A DNA stretch of 64,000 nucleotides from assembly GCA_018697195.1 (NCBI GenBank), contig CM031858.1, positions 128,535,133 through 128,599,132 of the forward strand, written 5' to 3'. The DNA is from Certhia americana (taxonomy: Eukaryota > Chordata > Aves > Passeriformes > Certhiidae). Position numbers and translations under genes: made by a program. A model generated the notes under the pieces. That model worked only from the letters and a program-made list of their open reading frames with translations, had not been told where the DNA came from and did not search any database. Below, in pieces: positions 25,601 through 40,600 of this stretch (positions within the stretch are counted from its first letter, which is position 1; the number at the start of each line of letters is the position of its first letter).

Positions 25601-28600
25601 AAATGTACAACATAATTGCAATTAGTTTTAAAACAAAGCAAACTGCAGAACTCCAACTCCTCTTCAAGGACTGAACAGGCTTAATGCATCACCACAAACA
25701 CCCCTGCAAAGCAGCATCTCATCAAGACTGAGCTTATTTAACCTCAGCAAATTAGAACACATCCACAACTCCACACCAGGCTTCCAAAACACAGAGGTTA
25801 AACACAGCCCCAGACTGACTTCTCTATCAAATACTCTGATAAAAAGATTTCAATCAGAGTTGAAGGCCAGGGTTTGCTCATACCTACAGTACATTCATGT
25901 TAAGCTTTCCCTTTCCTAAGGGACCTGCTAGTTTTCCTACAACATGCAACACAGCTGAGGTTCTCCATTCCCAGAAGAAAAAACATTTGTTCCTTTAACT
26001 GGAAGTCACACTTACCTGGCCAAAGGAAGACAAATATTTAAATAAATCAGCAGGACATGAAGGTCTCTGAGGTAATATTTATGTCTTATTTCACACCCTC
26101 AGACCTCGTACAAATTTAAAGTATGCTACTAGTGCAACAATTCAAGATAAGAATTCCTGAGCTCAGATAAGAAAGGCCACACAAATACTCAAAAAGAGAC
26201 GCCCCAAAAAAAAGCCAAAACAAAAAACTTACAGCTCTTGTATTCTAATTTTTCTTGTTCTTCTTGAAGTAATAACAAATGAATAGACAAGTTATTCCAC
26301 AGTAATTCATAAACATTAAACTAGCTAATGCATTAAGATGCTTAACCCAGGTTAACAGTTGAGTTTATAGTGTCAGTAAGCCCTCTTTCAAACTAAGACA
26401 AGTTTATTTCCTTTCCTCCCTTCACAATAAAGCGATTCAAGTTCTACCTTTAAAGATGGCATCTGATCACTACTGTATGAAGAGGTAAAATTTCAAGGAC
26501 ATAAAATGTTAATTTCAGCAACTCATTCCGGTCTATTGTTAGCTGCTTACTTTTGCCTCTATCAATTCAATCGGAGCATTTTCATAAATGCAGGTGGATT
26601 TGTCAAAGCTACTGATTTCTGCATAAAGAATGGAGAATTCACGTGCACACAATATATGCTTTAGCCTTGAAGTTCAGTTGAGCACAGCAAAATAATCAGC
26701 ACCGCCGACACATTTTACTCCAAAGACTTACAGAAGAAACTCTGGCTACTTCACAGTAATTTACATAACCTTTCTTTCAGAGAACTTACATTTTTTTGCA
26801 GTGTGGGCATTTTGCTAGCGTGTTAAACCTCAGTTCCATCCACTGTAAAAAGAAAAAAAGACAAAGGTTGAAAAGCAGACCTGAGAAAATGGTTGTCGCA
26901 CTTAATGTTAAATGGCACCTTGAAAACATTTTGCTTCTCAGACTTTCTTTGACTTGTTTCTTGATTTCCTCTATAAATGGGATGCCCTTTTGTCAATGGC
27001 AACATCAGATTGGGATTTCCATGCGAACGTTTCCCATGACTTGCCTTAGTATTACAAAATTTGCTTGACGTAATATGGTTGCATCCACAGGCATAGTATG
27101 GGCAACCTTTTAATATTAATAGGTTTTCTCCTCTTACTTTAAGACTATGAATATACCCTGAATCAAAATAAGTGTGTTTTCTTTGGCACAATTACAGACA
27201 GAAGTATTTCCCAATCTCCTCCCAACCCTTGCATCATCTATGGAAACTAAGTTATGGGTAAACAGAAAGATGTGTTAAGGAATATTTTAGAAAGTAGATA
27301 TCATGTTTTACATCAGTGCAATAGAGAACACTATTTGCTCCTTTACATGACTGTTAAAAAGACCATAGGTAAAATTGTACATGGTTGGGTCACCAACTTC
27401 TATGCTCAGACTAAAACCTATGTGGGATAAACAGCTTTAGTGAAAGCAGTGCCTAACTCAACCAGGGGATATACAGTGATATACTCACTAAGAAACAGCA
27501 GGTGCTGTTAAATTTCATTCTGTGATAATAGTATTAAACAAGCATTTTAAATATGTTTGCCCTGATCAAGGGAATAAGGTTCTTTTTCTTCTCCCTGGAA
27601 GCAGTTATTTTGTAACTGCAGCTCTCTTCTGTTGCCTTCTTAAGTGGAGGTTAGTTGGAAGTTTTCTTGGGGATACAAAAGTCACACTGCAAGGTAAAAG
27701 CAGGGGAAGAAGCCACAGTGCAGATCCCCATTAGGCCCTGCCTTATCTCTGTGAGAAATCTGAAGCTGTCCTACTGAAGTGAACTGTTATAACTGCTACA
27801 ACCATGAACCCAAGTTGGAGCCCTTCCTCGTATGGAAAACAGCACCAACCCACAGCAAGCACCACCTAAATGCTGAGAAGAAATTTATGCTTTTATGAGC
27901 AAAGAAAGATGTGTCTTCTCATGCCTTGTCAGTAGGAAGAGATTTTGCAGTGAGCAAGGTTTTCAACTGTGGTATTTATTGAACATTTTCCTATTCTTTG
28001 AACATCTCCCTCAGTTTTATTTACTTGGAGATAAATCTCCAAGCTAAAAAGAAATCCATCTTTTATTTTCTTGTTCTAAAGTAGATGTTTACACATTTAC
28101 AGAACAACTACAGAACTGGTATTATTTGTTTACAAAACTTGACCAAACTGATTTAGCAGAGTTCTATTTTATTCCTTAATAAAACTTCTGCAATACTCCC
28201 CACCCAAGCAAAACTTTTTAAGAGCATTAATTCTATTTGCACATTCCTGGCAGAGGAGCGGGTTAAGTATTTTTCTGCATCCCTTTCAAAAAACAACACA
28301 ATTTCCCCTAGTTCTACACAGTGGAAGTGGGATAACATGAAATTGTCAGTACTGGGGATGGTGACAGGCCTCACCAGAGAAATTATTTCAGCTTTTTAAA
28401 CTGCAATTCCAGAAATAAAAGGAAGTCTAATTCCAGGATCTATATTTTACCTAATTTTACTTCACTTTGATACAGCAGTTTCAATTCTGTATCACAGTGA
28501 GGCAACTCCATTTCCTTAATGGAAATTAATTAATGATCGTTCCAGGGTTTTAAGATTTCTAATTATTAGCCCAAATTATTAATGGGTACAGACTCATATG

Positions 28601-31600
28601 CATTTGGGCTGTAAATATTTATGGAAAAAGGAGTCAGCAATAATCTGTTTTCATTAAGAGTTACCTGGAAATAACAGAAGCAGTAACTGTTATGATGCTT
28701 TTTATATGGACCAGAAATATTTGTAGAAAAAGAGCAAAATTGTGACAAGACTTTCAAAGTAAAAGAACTCAAATCATATTAGCACAATGGAGAAAGGTTA
28801 TGTTCATGTACATTTTAAATCATGCTTAAGCTGGCATTTTTTTACCCATACTCCAGACTGCTTTAAAGTACCTAATATTATTCATGTTGTTAAGAAGTTA
28901 CAGTTACGTGAAATTTAACTCTCTGCTTAGAGTAAGGTTATTTTTTTAAATTGGAGCAATACAATATACAGCCCAAATCCCTGGTTAGATGTACTGAAAC
29001 ACAGATGAAGAGGTGAGTAATCCAGAGCTTGTCAATATTTCAACGTGGACACAACCAGACATCCATCAAAGGAATTACTAGAAGAACAGTCAAACATTTT
29101 CCTTCTAAGCCTAAAATAGTTCTCAGTGTATTCAACACAAGACAGTGGGAAAAAAAAAAGCCCAAAACAAAAACAAAAAAAGACATATGTACATAAATAC
29201 ATATACAGTCCTGCATACAGCTGCTTCTGCAAAAGAAGCTTCCCCTTCATTCCCTCTGGTCCTTTGGGAAAGCAAAATACTTCCACAAACTAAAACATAC
29301 CTAAATTTTCTGAGAAGTTTAATGGGTTTTCTATTCAATTATTTCAGAACAAGCAATTTTCATATTTGATTAGTTAAAAAAAAGAAAACACAACCAACAA
29401 AATTGACAAAGCACAGCTGACAAAGCAGAGTGCTTAGCCTACAGCCTGTGGCTTCCATAGCTTGCTCCTGGCTTCTTGTCCCTGAAGTCCCTCCAAAAAC
29501 AGGACAGTAGCAGGAAGACAGCAGAGAGGGGGAAGACACAGGGACAGCCCTCCCTTGTCCCCCATTTCCAAGGGCAACTCAGCCTCTGACAGCCACAGGC
29601 AGAGGTGCCCCAGAGAGGAGTAGCAGGGAATGACTTACTGATGCCAGAAACAGTAACTTCACAGACTATGTCCAAAAGCTCTCAAAACAGCCCAAACCAG
29701 ATAAAACTGATATTCAGCAACACAGTTAAACCCTCCTCCTACCCTCCTTTTCTATTCTATTCTATCCTTTTCCTACTTGTCAAGTCCAAACCTGCCAGAA
29801 ACAGTAGAAACCTTAACACAGAAAGAACGTCTATCAGGTTACCAAGGGAAAAAAAAAAAAAAAAATCTCATTAACAAGATGTGAAGTATTGATAGTTTGG
29901 CTACAATTTCACTTCAGTACTAAGCCATTCTTACAGCTAAGACCGAGAAACTTTAAGACACTTCATAGCAAGGAGCGTGCTTTCCATAGTTTGTGAAAAA
30001 CACCCTCACCATGTGCAGAGGCAAGCAAAATACAGGCCACATAGTCATGTTTTCAAATGGAAAAGAAAAAAAATCTTGGAAACGTAGTGAACAAGCTGAT
30101 ACTCTTAAAAGAACATAGAACATGATAATTTGACTTTTCCATCCCACAGATTCTAGCTTTGCTTGTCTATTTAATTTATTTTTTAACTGCCAATTAAAGT
30201 AAAAGGGATGGCCTACTGAGTTGCTGAGAAATACATCCAGCACTATTTTCTTCACAACATGAAGGTATCAAAAGGCAGAAATACTAACTCAGAAACTGAG
30301 CTTTCCAGGCTGGCTAAAACACTCTTGTTGCTTCTCTGTTCATTTTCAAATCCAAGCAATTTCCTGATTCTTCTTAACTAAAAATTTTATTTTCAAAATC
30401 TCAGACTTAATTACAGAAAAAAGTAGAAGCAAAAGACTGATGGGAAAGCTGTGTAACATGAGAAAAAAAAGGGTTTCTTTCTTGATAACTCAGCATAAAA
30501 TATAGCAAGCTTCCAATTTCTAATGGTTCAGAGAGTTTCTTTTCAACATATCATGAAGTGACAAATTGTCCTATCCTGGCAGACAAGAATACAAAGTTCA
30601 AAATGTTGCAGTTCCCTAAAGCAATCAGATGATATGAAGTCGCATGCACAAGTCCCAAACTAGAAAGTTTAGCCTTTTAAGGCATAATCTAGTAATTATG
30701 AGCAAAACCAGACTTTACAGGTTTGATTTTTCCCTTATGTTCACCTGAAGTAGTTCATAGTGTAAACTACAAAGTTTATTCTGGACTGTGCTTATATAAA
30801 GTAGAGGATCAAGACAAGTAAAACTCCCATGCCCATGAAAGTTCCTAAATATAGGCCAAAAAGAAACGGCAAACAGAAAACCCACTTCACCTATCTTCAG
30901 TTCCAGACTACTGTTCTTCAGCAAGGGTTATTAGAAATTACGTATTTCTTAATATATAAGCAGAATTAGTAGACAGACTATTTCTTGAGCATCTCTCTAA
31001 TTGCTTTCCAGTGAGCACATTACTTGCAAATTCCACATCATATTCCTACTTCTCTTCAGGGAAAAAAAAAACCAAAACAAGGGCCATCTCCTGCTCCCTG
31101 CACTTATGTGCCTATTGTAATAGTTAAGACCTTAACAGCACACCTGTCCTAGATTCAGCTGGGAGTATTAATTTTCTTCTTAATAGCTGGTACTGTGCTC
31201 TCTTTTAGATTCAGCAACAATGCTGGTAACAAGCTAAGGGTTTTGCTGTTGCTAAGTAGTGTTTACTCTAAGTCAAGGACTTTTCAGTTTCCCATGCTAT
31301 GCCAGCAAAGAGGTGCACAAGAAGCTGAGAGAGAGCACTGCCAAGACAGCTCAGCTGAGCTGGCCAAAGGGATATTCCATACCACAGAACATCATGTTTG
31401 GTATACAAACTGGGGGAGTTGGCTGGAAAAAGCTGGGAGGCACTGGCTGGGTCAGCAGGTGGTGAGCAGTTGTATTGAGCACCACTTATTTCTCTTGGGT
31501 TTTATTCCCAACTCTCTTTTCATTATTATTATTGTTATTATCATCACTAGCAGTATTTTTTTTCTGTTTTAATCATTAAATAGTTTTTATCTCAACCCAC

Positions 31601-34600
31601 AAGTTTTACCTTTTTCTCAGCTCTCCTCCCCACGAGGGCAGGGGGGCTGGGTGGTGTTTGCAGTGAGCAAGCAGCTGCATGGTACTTTAGTTGCTGGCTG
31701 GGGTTAAGCCATGAAAGCACCTCACTAATCCATAAACCTGAAGTGAAGACTTGAAGGCACAAGCCTATTCCATCACAGAACCTATCACAAACCAACCCTT
31801 CTCTCTCTGCTGGTACAACCCAACATGGAGTGGCATCCCCTAAGCTTTCTTTTTCCTAGCACAACGTGCACTTGAATATTCTCTGATCTTTATGTACCTT
31901 ATAATCCTTTGTTTCAGGAATATGCCATCACTCTCTGACTGTTTCTTTAACTGTATCACTTATGTAGTCATTTCCTACATCTCACAAACCTGAAAGAGAT
32001 TCAGTCACTGCTGGATGATGAAGCCAAAGCTAGCTTACTTGTGTACTGCAATCAAAATTCAAGTGTGGCAGCAGCGCCTTGTCCATTTAGAAGGCTACAG
32101 AGAGTTCAACAGCAGAAGAGCATTTGTGCATCCTTCCACTTCAAAAATGGGATCAGCTGTCACTCTTGCATATAAACCAAAACCTCCAGTTCTCAAACAA
32201 CCTACAGATATGCCAATGGCAAGAGCCATAACCAGCAGCTTTCCAGGGCTCATAGAGCAATGACAGAACTGCTCCCTTGGACACTGCAGAACACAGCCAC
32301 CACAGTAAGCCTGAACAGAACCTGGAAGACCAACTTCCTCTTCCAGCACTGTCCATTCTCACATCAAGAAGCATTAATCAGACTTTAGGCTTTATCAATC
32401 CACGGACAGAAAGACTGTTAAAAGTTTTCTTGAAATACATATAAAGATAACCAAATAGAGACCATACATCCACAATAATGAGTAGAGAAGTTTCAGTTCC
32501 TCAATGATGCCAGAGAGTGAGGCAATACACTCTTAAAACTGCTTACAACAAAACAGCTTGAGGGATAGCACTGTGAGGCAAGAAGGAGAATCTGGTGCTT
32601 TACTTACAAGGAATGTATTTCCACAGTGCCCACACACCACTCTAGTTCCATCTGGTTGAACTGGCAAGGCAGGTTGAGCTGGCTGCTCTTCTGGAATCAG
32701 CATTACTGGACCAAGAGTAATGATGCGTCTACTGTGTTAAGAACATTGGATACACATGTAATTAAGCTAGCAAAAGAGAAGAATGGTGCGTTCAAGCAAT
32801 TAGCTCAGTCACTACCAAATATTTTTACACTTTTAAACTATAATCTACTTGTTAAACAGCTGATACACACAGTTTTGGTCACTCTCCAAAGTGTTTTCAG
32901 TTTTTAAAACATTCTCTTTCCCTGTAAGATCAGCCATACAAGCCTAAACCCTACAGGCATTAAAGACTTGCAAGTACATGACAGACATGCTCCTCAGAAA
33001 AATGAAAACAATACCCAGGCTGAGCAAGCCTGAGAATTGAAATGTATATACCCATGTGAAACATGCAGAAAGAGGATCTTCCATAACCTAGTTCTCCTTC
33101 CCACATTACTGACATGTCAATATAAGAAGCATATGCATACTTGCACAGAAAAATTCCATTCAAATTGAGTAAACTAAAAAGGAAAACCACCCTAGGTTGA
33201 CTAAATTAAATAAATTTTAAGTATTTGCTTTTATGCTCAATGTGTTTCCAGTTTAATTACACAATTTGTCAGTCCAAAATGACAGCATGCAAACTAACCA
33301 ACTCAAAATGAGGATGAGACTTCTCAGAATGAAAAAAGTGAAGGGGAAAATTAAACCAATATTTAATTTCCATTGCATCTCTTCCATCTACAACCAAATT
33401 GTATTCTGAATTGCTTTCCTTGAATCTGGAGTCTTCCATTTAGTGCATACTCCCAACTCTCTCCTTCAAAGAACACTACACCAATTTTGCTCAGTTTCTA
33501 GCAAGACAAACACATAGACTATAAAAACCACTTTGATGTACACTTTTGAGATTTTAATAAAATTAAGGAACTTCTGATTTATTATAGTTACCAACCATGT
33601 CATATAACTGAATAATCCCATGAACATTTTTGCACTCTGAGAAAAGGTTTGCAATGTTTTGAAGTCATACCAAACAGAGCATCAGTAAAAAAAAGAGTAA
33701 TTCCCACAAGTCTCAAACTATGTTTCAAAACCAAAACAGCCAATAGACTGGTGACTAGGGCACTTGGTGGGGTAGAATTCCCCTTCACATATCTGCAGAC
33801 TCAGCCTTTCTCTCCATTTCTCCTGTTAGAGCTGCATCACTTACAAACAAACTTCTCCTACTTCAGTGGAATCTTAAAACACCTTAAGCCCAATGGTAAG
33901 AACAATCACTATGGCAATCACAATTCCTTCTTTTATAACAAGTGTGTACAATAAAGCTGAGATCTGAGAGAATGAAAATTCAGCATAACTAAGAAGGAGA
34001 CTGAAGCTAAGCTACTACTCCATCTCCCATTTCACTCCAAATCCCTACTCTGAACTTAGCAAAGTGAGTATTGTGTGTGGTTCCAATAACTAAGTCTCCA
34101 AGAAACTATGAATGTTAAGTCCCAGAAATGACAAGTGGATTTTCTTCTACTGTTCTTTACATTGTTTTTGACTTTTAAAGCAGCTATATAATGGGACACA
34201 CACATCTGAGACTAAAAAAAAGAAACTTTTTTCCTCTTTAATCTAAAAAATATATTCAAAATGGACACTAGCACTACTTGTGCTGCAATTCAGTAATGTT
34301 CTGTAATTGTCCATGTAAAAAGCCCAAGACTTGAACCTCTTTTAGTTTTAAATATTCAACACAAGGACAACAGTTGCTTTAAAGAAAACCGTATCAAGGC
34401 ACTGAGTACACTGAGAGTATTTTATTCTTACCAGTTTGGTCTTGGACAGCCTATTTTCCGAGATGTATCCTTACAGATAAGGAGACAGTTACATTGACAT
34501 CTAACATACTTCTTCCCTGAAGGAGGGTTTTTGATTGGCTAAACAAACAAACAACAACAAAACAAAGAAAAAAACAAACCACAACCACCAGAGAACACAC

Positions 34601-37600
34601 ATTAGAAGTCATAGCAATTCACTTTTTTCCACATAACAGGATGAAAAAGCAGAACAACTTCAGTGAGAAGCTCTTTCTAGCAGAGAAGTACACTTCCTCC
34701 TACAGAGGAAACTTCAGAGTCAACACAAAATTAGAAATATTTTCTTTCTTAAGAAGTGAAAATTTCCTTACTAGAACAAACAAATTCTGCAAACTCATGG
34801 AAAAAAACAATATTTTAGCACTACAATTCAAGGCTTCAGTTCAGTTATTTTTTTTTTTTAAATCTGAGCTTAAATAGGGATGTATTAAAAAAAAGAAAAC
34901 AACAAAAAACAACAATCCAAAACAAGTCGAAACATCAAACAACCCTTCCTACCTGGTACAATGGCTTTATTCAACATTGAAAGGATCACAGTCTGTTTCT
35001 TGGTCACTAAGAGAATATGAAGTCATCACCAAACTGTAATCTTGTTTTAAACTGTACTGAAACTATCTTTCTCCAGCCTGGGAGTCAAGTTTCAATGTCC
35101 CTTTTATGCAGTAAATCAAAAGGTGCACAACACTTTGTTTGGCTTGAAACATTATATATTGGATAGGAAAGTGACTATCAACGGCAAGTTCTCTACTATC
35201 TCTTTTAAGTGGAAAAAAAAATCCTAGTTTTAAGGCTTCCTGTTTTTAGGACATAATTTAAAGTTCTTTTCATGTAACAAATATAAATAATAAATCCATA
35301 TAATAAACCTAATCCAGTGTTTTTCGTACAAATGCTTGCAGTAGCTGTAGAGTACTGCAGTATCACATTCCAAAACTAAAACTGGCAGGATGTAAAAAAT
35401 AAAAGCAGGAGGCCAAGTAGCGAAGATCTGAATTTAGAGCAGAAACAAACAGGTCTGTGATGACTGGAAAAGAACCTAGGATTTAAACATTTCAAAGTTG
35501 TTTTATTGAGGTCTGTTACAAGCTAACTGAGTGACTGAATAGTATTTCAGGAGAAAGGCATTCATCCAGGGAGAGGTGCGGGTTCATTACTTTGTTTCTT
35601 CCATTCCTAGAATAACTCAATTCTACACTGCTCTTCATCCCATCAAAACAAATTTTATCCTTCTTTACAGAAGAGTAATTATTAAAATGACATCTTTGCT
35701 TTTTGTCCTCCACAGGAGAAGACATCCTGCACAGCCAGCTCGACCACATGAAGATTTATTCTAACTGCTTATGACCATCCTCGTGCCAGTACGCCTGGAG
35801 CTCGCACGCCAGCCAAACCAGCAGCCAACTGGGCTGGCTTGTCCTTTTCCTTAGGGGTGGCAGGAAGGGACCCACCCTGTCCAGGTGAGGACATGAGTTC
35901 TACCCCAGTGCCCCCCACTTAAAGAAAAACGCTAAAAATCCATTTTACCGTAGCTTCATTGCAGACTGTGCATTTAACCACATGTTGGTGTAGCTTGCCA
36001 TCCAAATTGATTAGTGACTGGCACACACGGCAGTTTATCACAGGAACGCCGCTGGCATCTGGACTTGCAATGGCAGTGTATGGAGGGGGAAGCTCTGCTG
36101 CAAGAGACAAGGGAATCTCAGCTGAAAAAACAGAGGATCCTAAAAAGCTTCCAGCAAGTATCCTTTCTAGCAGTCACAGGCTCAAAAAAAAAACAAACCA
36201 AAAAAAACCCAAACCTCAAAGTCAGTGTTCAGTTTAAACAGAACAAAACTAAGTTTGCTTTTCCCTTCTGCACAACTTCTGTGTACACCAACACCATCCA
36301 CAGTTGTAGGCAAAGCAAGCCAGCAACACAAACACAGTAAATCACTCCAGAAATCTGGATCCAACAAAACTCATCTATATAACTTTATTTCAAACCAACT
36401 TTTTGCAGTCCTTAGAAAATGCATGGAGCAAAAATCCCCAAACCTACTACAGATTAGCAGAGACTGGCTTTTGAAGAAAAAGACCTCAGAAAATAATACA
36501 AGACACAAGTAGGAAGAGTCAAACAGCATTCACAAATATCTAAAAAGACTGAAATACAGGCGTGTTTATCATATATTACAAGATGCTACCGGTAGAAACA
36601 AAGTACCCCTGTTAAGAAAACAGGTCTTAACATAAGAAGTGGAATGAAATGCTTCTTTTTTGACTACCACAGCAAATTTATGCTGTCTTTTAGAAAAAAC
36701 TCTGAAGTCTCAGAGTTTCTGCTTTTAAGGTTCCAGATATTTTTCTTGTCCAGGGGCCAAAGTACCAATGCACAAGAAGGTCTTCAGTTACTTTGGAGAG
36801 GCTAACACAAGGAAGGTTTTAATGGCCTCAGGCCTCCATAGAAGAGCAGACTTCAGAGTCCAGCTTTGTCAGTCTTGAACCCACAACAAAAGAGGGAGGA
36901 AACACTGAAGACTCTCTGGGGCTTAAGAACCCATGGAATGAAAGTAATTCAACACAGCAATCTCTCACAAGCTTATCACCACAATTCTTTGGCGTGTAAC
37001 AGCACTGACTTTTATTTCATCAAGAAGTTCAGGGCTTTTCAGGTAAGCAAATACAGAACAGGCATACTCAGTAGTTCATATTTAGCTTTTTTAAATTCTA
37101 GTAGTTTGAAATGCTCTGCAGCCTTGGGCTTCAGTAAGGTTTTCAAAAATTACATCCAAGCAACTAACAAAATCTTCAGAGAAGCAGTGAGAGATCAGCC
37201 TACTTCCCATTTACCAACAGCATTGAACAGAGCAGTATCTGCTGGAGGGTGGTGAGGGAAATCACAGGCTGCTATCAAAACTGACAAGCCCAAGTATTAA
37301 ATTTAAGCCTGTAAGAAAGCACTCATCACTCCACTCTGTCTTGAAGTGAATGTCATAAGCTGGAGGGATATAAGAAACCCTGTCTGCCCTTCAGATCCAA
37401 AAGTCATCACACACCTTTGAAGTGCATGCTGAACAGCCATGCTGCTATCTCTCTTTGTTACTTGGTCTATATATGACCCAGACCTGTGCTTGATTTTAAC
37501 TCACAGAGGCAGCAGGAAAAAGATACCTTGAGAGTCTCAGAATCACATCCAATATACCTGAGTTATCTCGGATGAGAAACAAAATTAACTTATATGCAGC

Positions 37601-40600
37601 AATACAATTCAGAATTCATGACACTAATTGATGCTCTATTTCTTGAGGAAGTGAACTTCACACCTTCAGTCTGATACACTGGTTACAGAAAACAACATCT
37701 TTAAGAAATATCAGGTAACAGTACTATTATTTCTTCTTTTTCTGAGGAAATACATTCTGAAAAAATGCAGCATCCAGAAAAAAAAATTAAATATCAGTAT
37801 TTTGCAGTCATGTGATACCCTATTTTAAGTAAGGCAGGACATGAGACATTACAAGACATTAAAAAACAAATACACACAAGACAAAACCCCAACCCACACA
37901 CTTTGGCAGGCAGAAACAAGCTTGAGCCTACCAGAGCACTCCAGAAATCCGGTTAGAGATTTAGATGATGGGGACAGCAGTATCTTAACCACCGTGGCAA
38001 AATCAAGGCTGCTGCAAGGGGGTTTTGGCAGTCAGCAGGCTGCTTAACTGCTCCTGCAGTGAGCAGCTGACACTTTCTGGCTAGGGGAACAGGCAGCCAG
38101 AAAACAAAAGGCATGTTCCAAAGACTAAATACCAAACTCTCTTTCAAGACACCTTTAAGTTCACTCCCAGCTTTAAGGGTGCTTTTCTGAAAAGCAACAA
38201 TTGTTTTATAAAAGTTCTTAACTTTGTCCTCTCCATTTAAAGGGCGGCAGCTCAATTCTGTGAGCTGGGAACAGGGTGGCTGTACTAAGGTAAGTAATAT
38301 CTTTAAGGGTACCAGAAAGTGAAGAGACACACAGTCAACATTTCAGCTTTCCATGATCCTGGAATACTTTAAAAACCGACAAACATACCTTCTAGACATT
38401 CATAATTTTCTATACCCCCCTTTCCACATGATAACTCTTAACGAGTTTGCAAGCTGGTTAACCAAGGTGAGTGAGCCCCTACACACAGTGCCAGCCACTT
38501 CTTCAGCCTCATACTGGAGCTGCTTGGCTTCCAGGTAAGCAGCCTCGCTGTTCCTTTCCTGCTGGCTCAGCAAATATCAGATAGCAAACGAATAATGGCT
38601 GCTTTTTAGAGCCGTGCTGCAGCAAATAACATTTGCTATGGAGCAGAAAGCATGAGGTATCCTGGCACTGCAACCCTCATGCTCAAAGAGAACATGCATT
38701 TTGAAGAGCTCCAAAAAACAAAGCAGCAGAAGCCACCAAAATTAAATGCAAAGAAAAGTATATTGGGGAAGGGTAAGGGGTTAGGGGATGGTGAAAAGGA
38801 AAATAAAGACATTGTCTCAAAGTTAGCTGCTCATTAGCCCTTAATAAAAAGGTTTCAAAGCACATTAGCATACTTCGGTATGACCTTTTTTTTTTTTTTT
38901 TTGACAGCTTGAATTTCAGGCTAACTAATATCTAAAACCAGTTCATAAAGGTCTGTCAGTCTGTCATGCTGGACATGACTGGCTGGTAGGCAAGCTTCAC
39001 ATTCATACCAGGGCTCATTTAATGAGGTACTGAATTCCCTGCTGCTGAAGTATTAGTTTACAGCTATATTATCAATTTTTCTTAAAAAAATCCAACCAAC
39101 GAACCAAAACACCCTCTCCCCCCCCCAAAAAAACCCCAAAACAAACCAATAATTAGTTCACCAAGATGAGCAAAGTGCCCTACCATGCACTACAGCTGAC
39201 TCCCTCTTCACCCACATATAACAGCGATGCAATGGAAGAGATCCCATTTGCAACCTAAGAAATTCCTTGTGGTGCTTATGCACTTTTCTCCCTTGGTAGC
39301 TGAAGGGTGGAAACCACAGAGAACCACTTGCAGCCTACCTGGATCAAACAGAAATGAGTTTTATTTGATTAAAAAAAAAAAAAATCACTCTTTATCATTA
39401 TCTAAATGATATCTAATTTATCACGACCTGGGAGGGGGGGTGGGTAAGGGAAAAAGTTAAGTGATTGATGTCAGAGATAGGCTGCTAAGAACTAACAAAG
39501 CCTGGAAAAAGTCCAAAAAACCTAAAAGAAACAAACAAAAAAGGACTGACTAACCATCCTACTACAGGGAACAGAACTGGTAAGTTTCACACTTTGTTAA
39601 TGCTGTGAAAAGTTTCTTAAATACTGTGGCCTGCATCCACACTGAAAAGACTTTTGCTTGCTTGCTTCCACCATTAAGAATAAACATTGAGGCATTACCA
39701 GGATTCAACCATCCACCAGTTTAATCAGTAAAGGGTCAGCTGGGTCTCAGCTGCAACTCGGCAAGAAGAGAAGGCTACCTTCAAAACATGGTCTCTCTAA
39801 TTTAAAGTTCAGGACAATATTTTGGGCACAGTAGATAATTACAGGGTTAAACCTACTAATGTACATTCAGGTGGTAGTTTTGACACAAAAGGCTTCTTCC
39901 TCCTTCCTCTGCCACTCCACACTATTCAGGTGATGTTAATCAAGGAAGCTCTGCAGAAGGAGTTTGCTTTGGAAGCAAACCCAATTTTTCCACAGGAATG
40001 CTTCTAGCCTCTAAAGTGTTAGGGAGAGAGATAAAGACTGCCAGTCAGCTAGAAAGGTGGTTGAGCTTGCATAGATCATTCCACTAAGAAAAGTCGACAG
40101 AGCAAGGGAAGCAGAGCTACTGGGCCTGTGTCACAGTTCTGCAAACTTCTGTTCTGCAGCTGCTTCTGAGGGTTTTGCAGAACAGTTCTGAAGTGCTACC
40201 TAGTATGCTTGCTCATGGACTGATCAAGCAAGAGATATTCGATATCCAAGAAAGCTCTGTGTTAGTTCCTCCTCATTTTTGGGGAAAACCCCTTATCTCA
40301 AGCACCACATCCACCACAGGTGCCCAACCAGTTATCTCAAGTAACAAATGCCCACTGAAGGCACAGGAGGACATGGCTTCCAAGTGAAATGAGCATTTAG
40401 GATCCAGCTCATTTCCAGGTCACGAGTTTTACCCTGGGGTCAAACAGGAGTGAATAATCTAATGCATTTTCATTACTTTTTAGATTTATACAGACTTTAA
40501 AAAAAAAAAAAATCAAAAAACAGGTTGAAATGTATGCAAAAGTAATGGTTACAGGATAAGGACCACTAAGAATAAAAATATGAAACACCAGAATGTAAAC

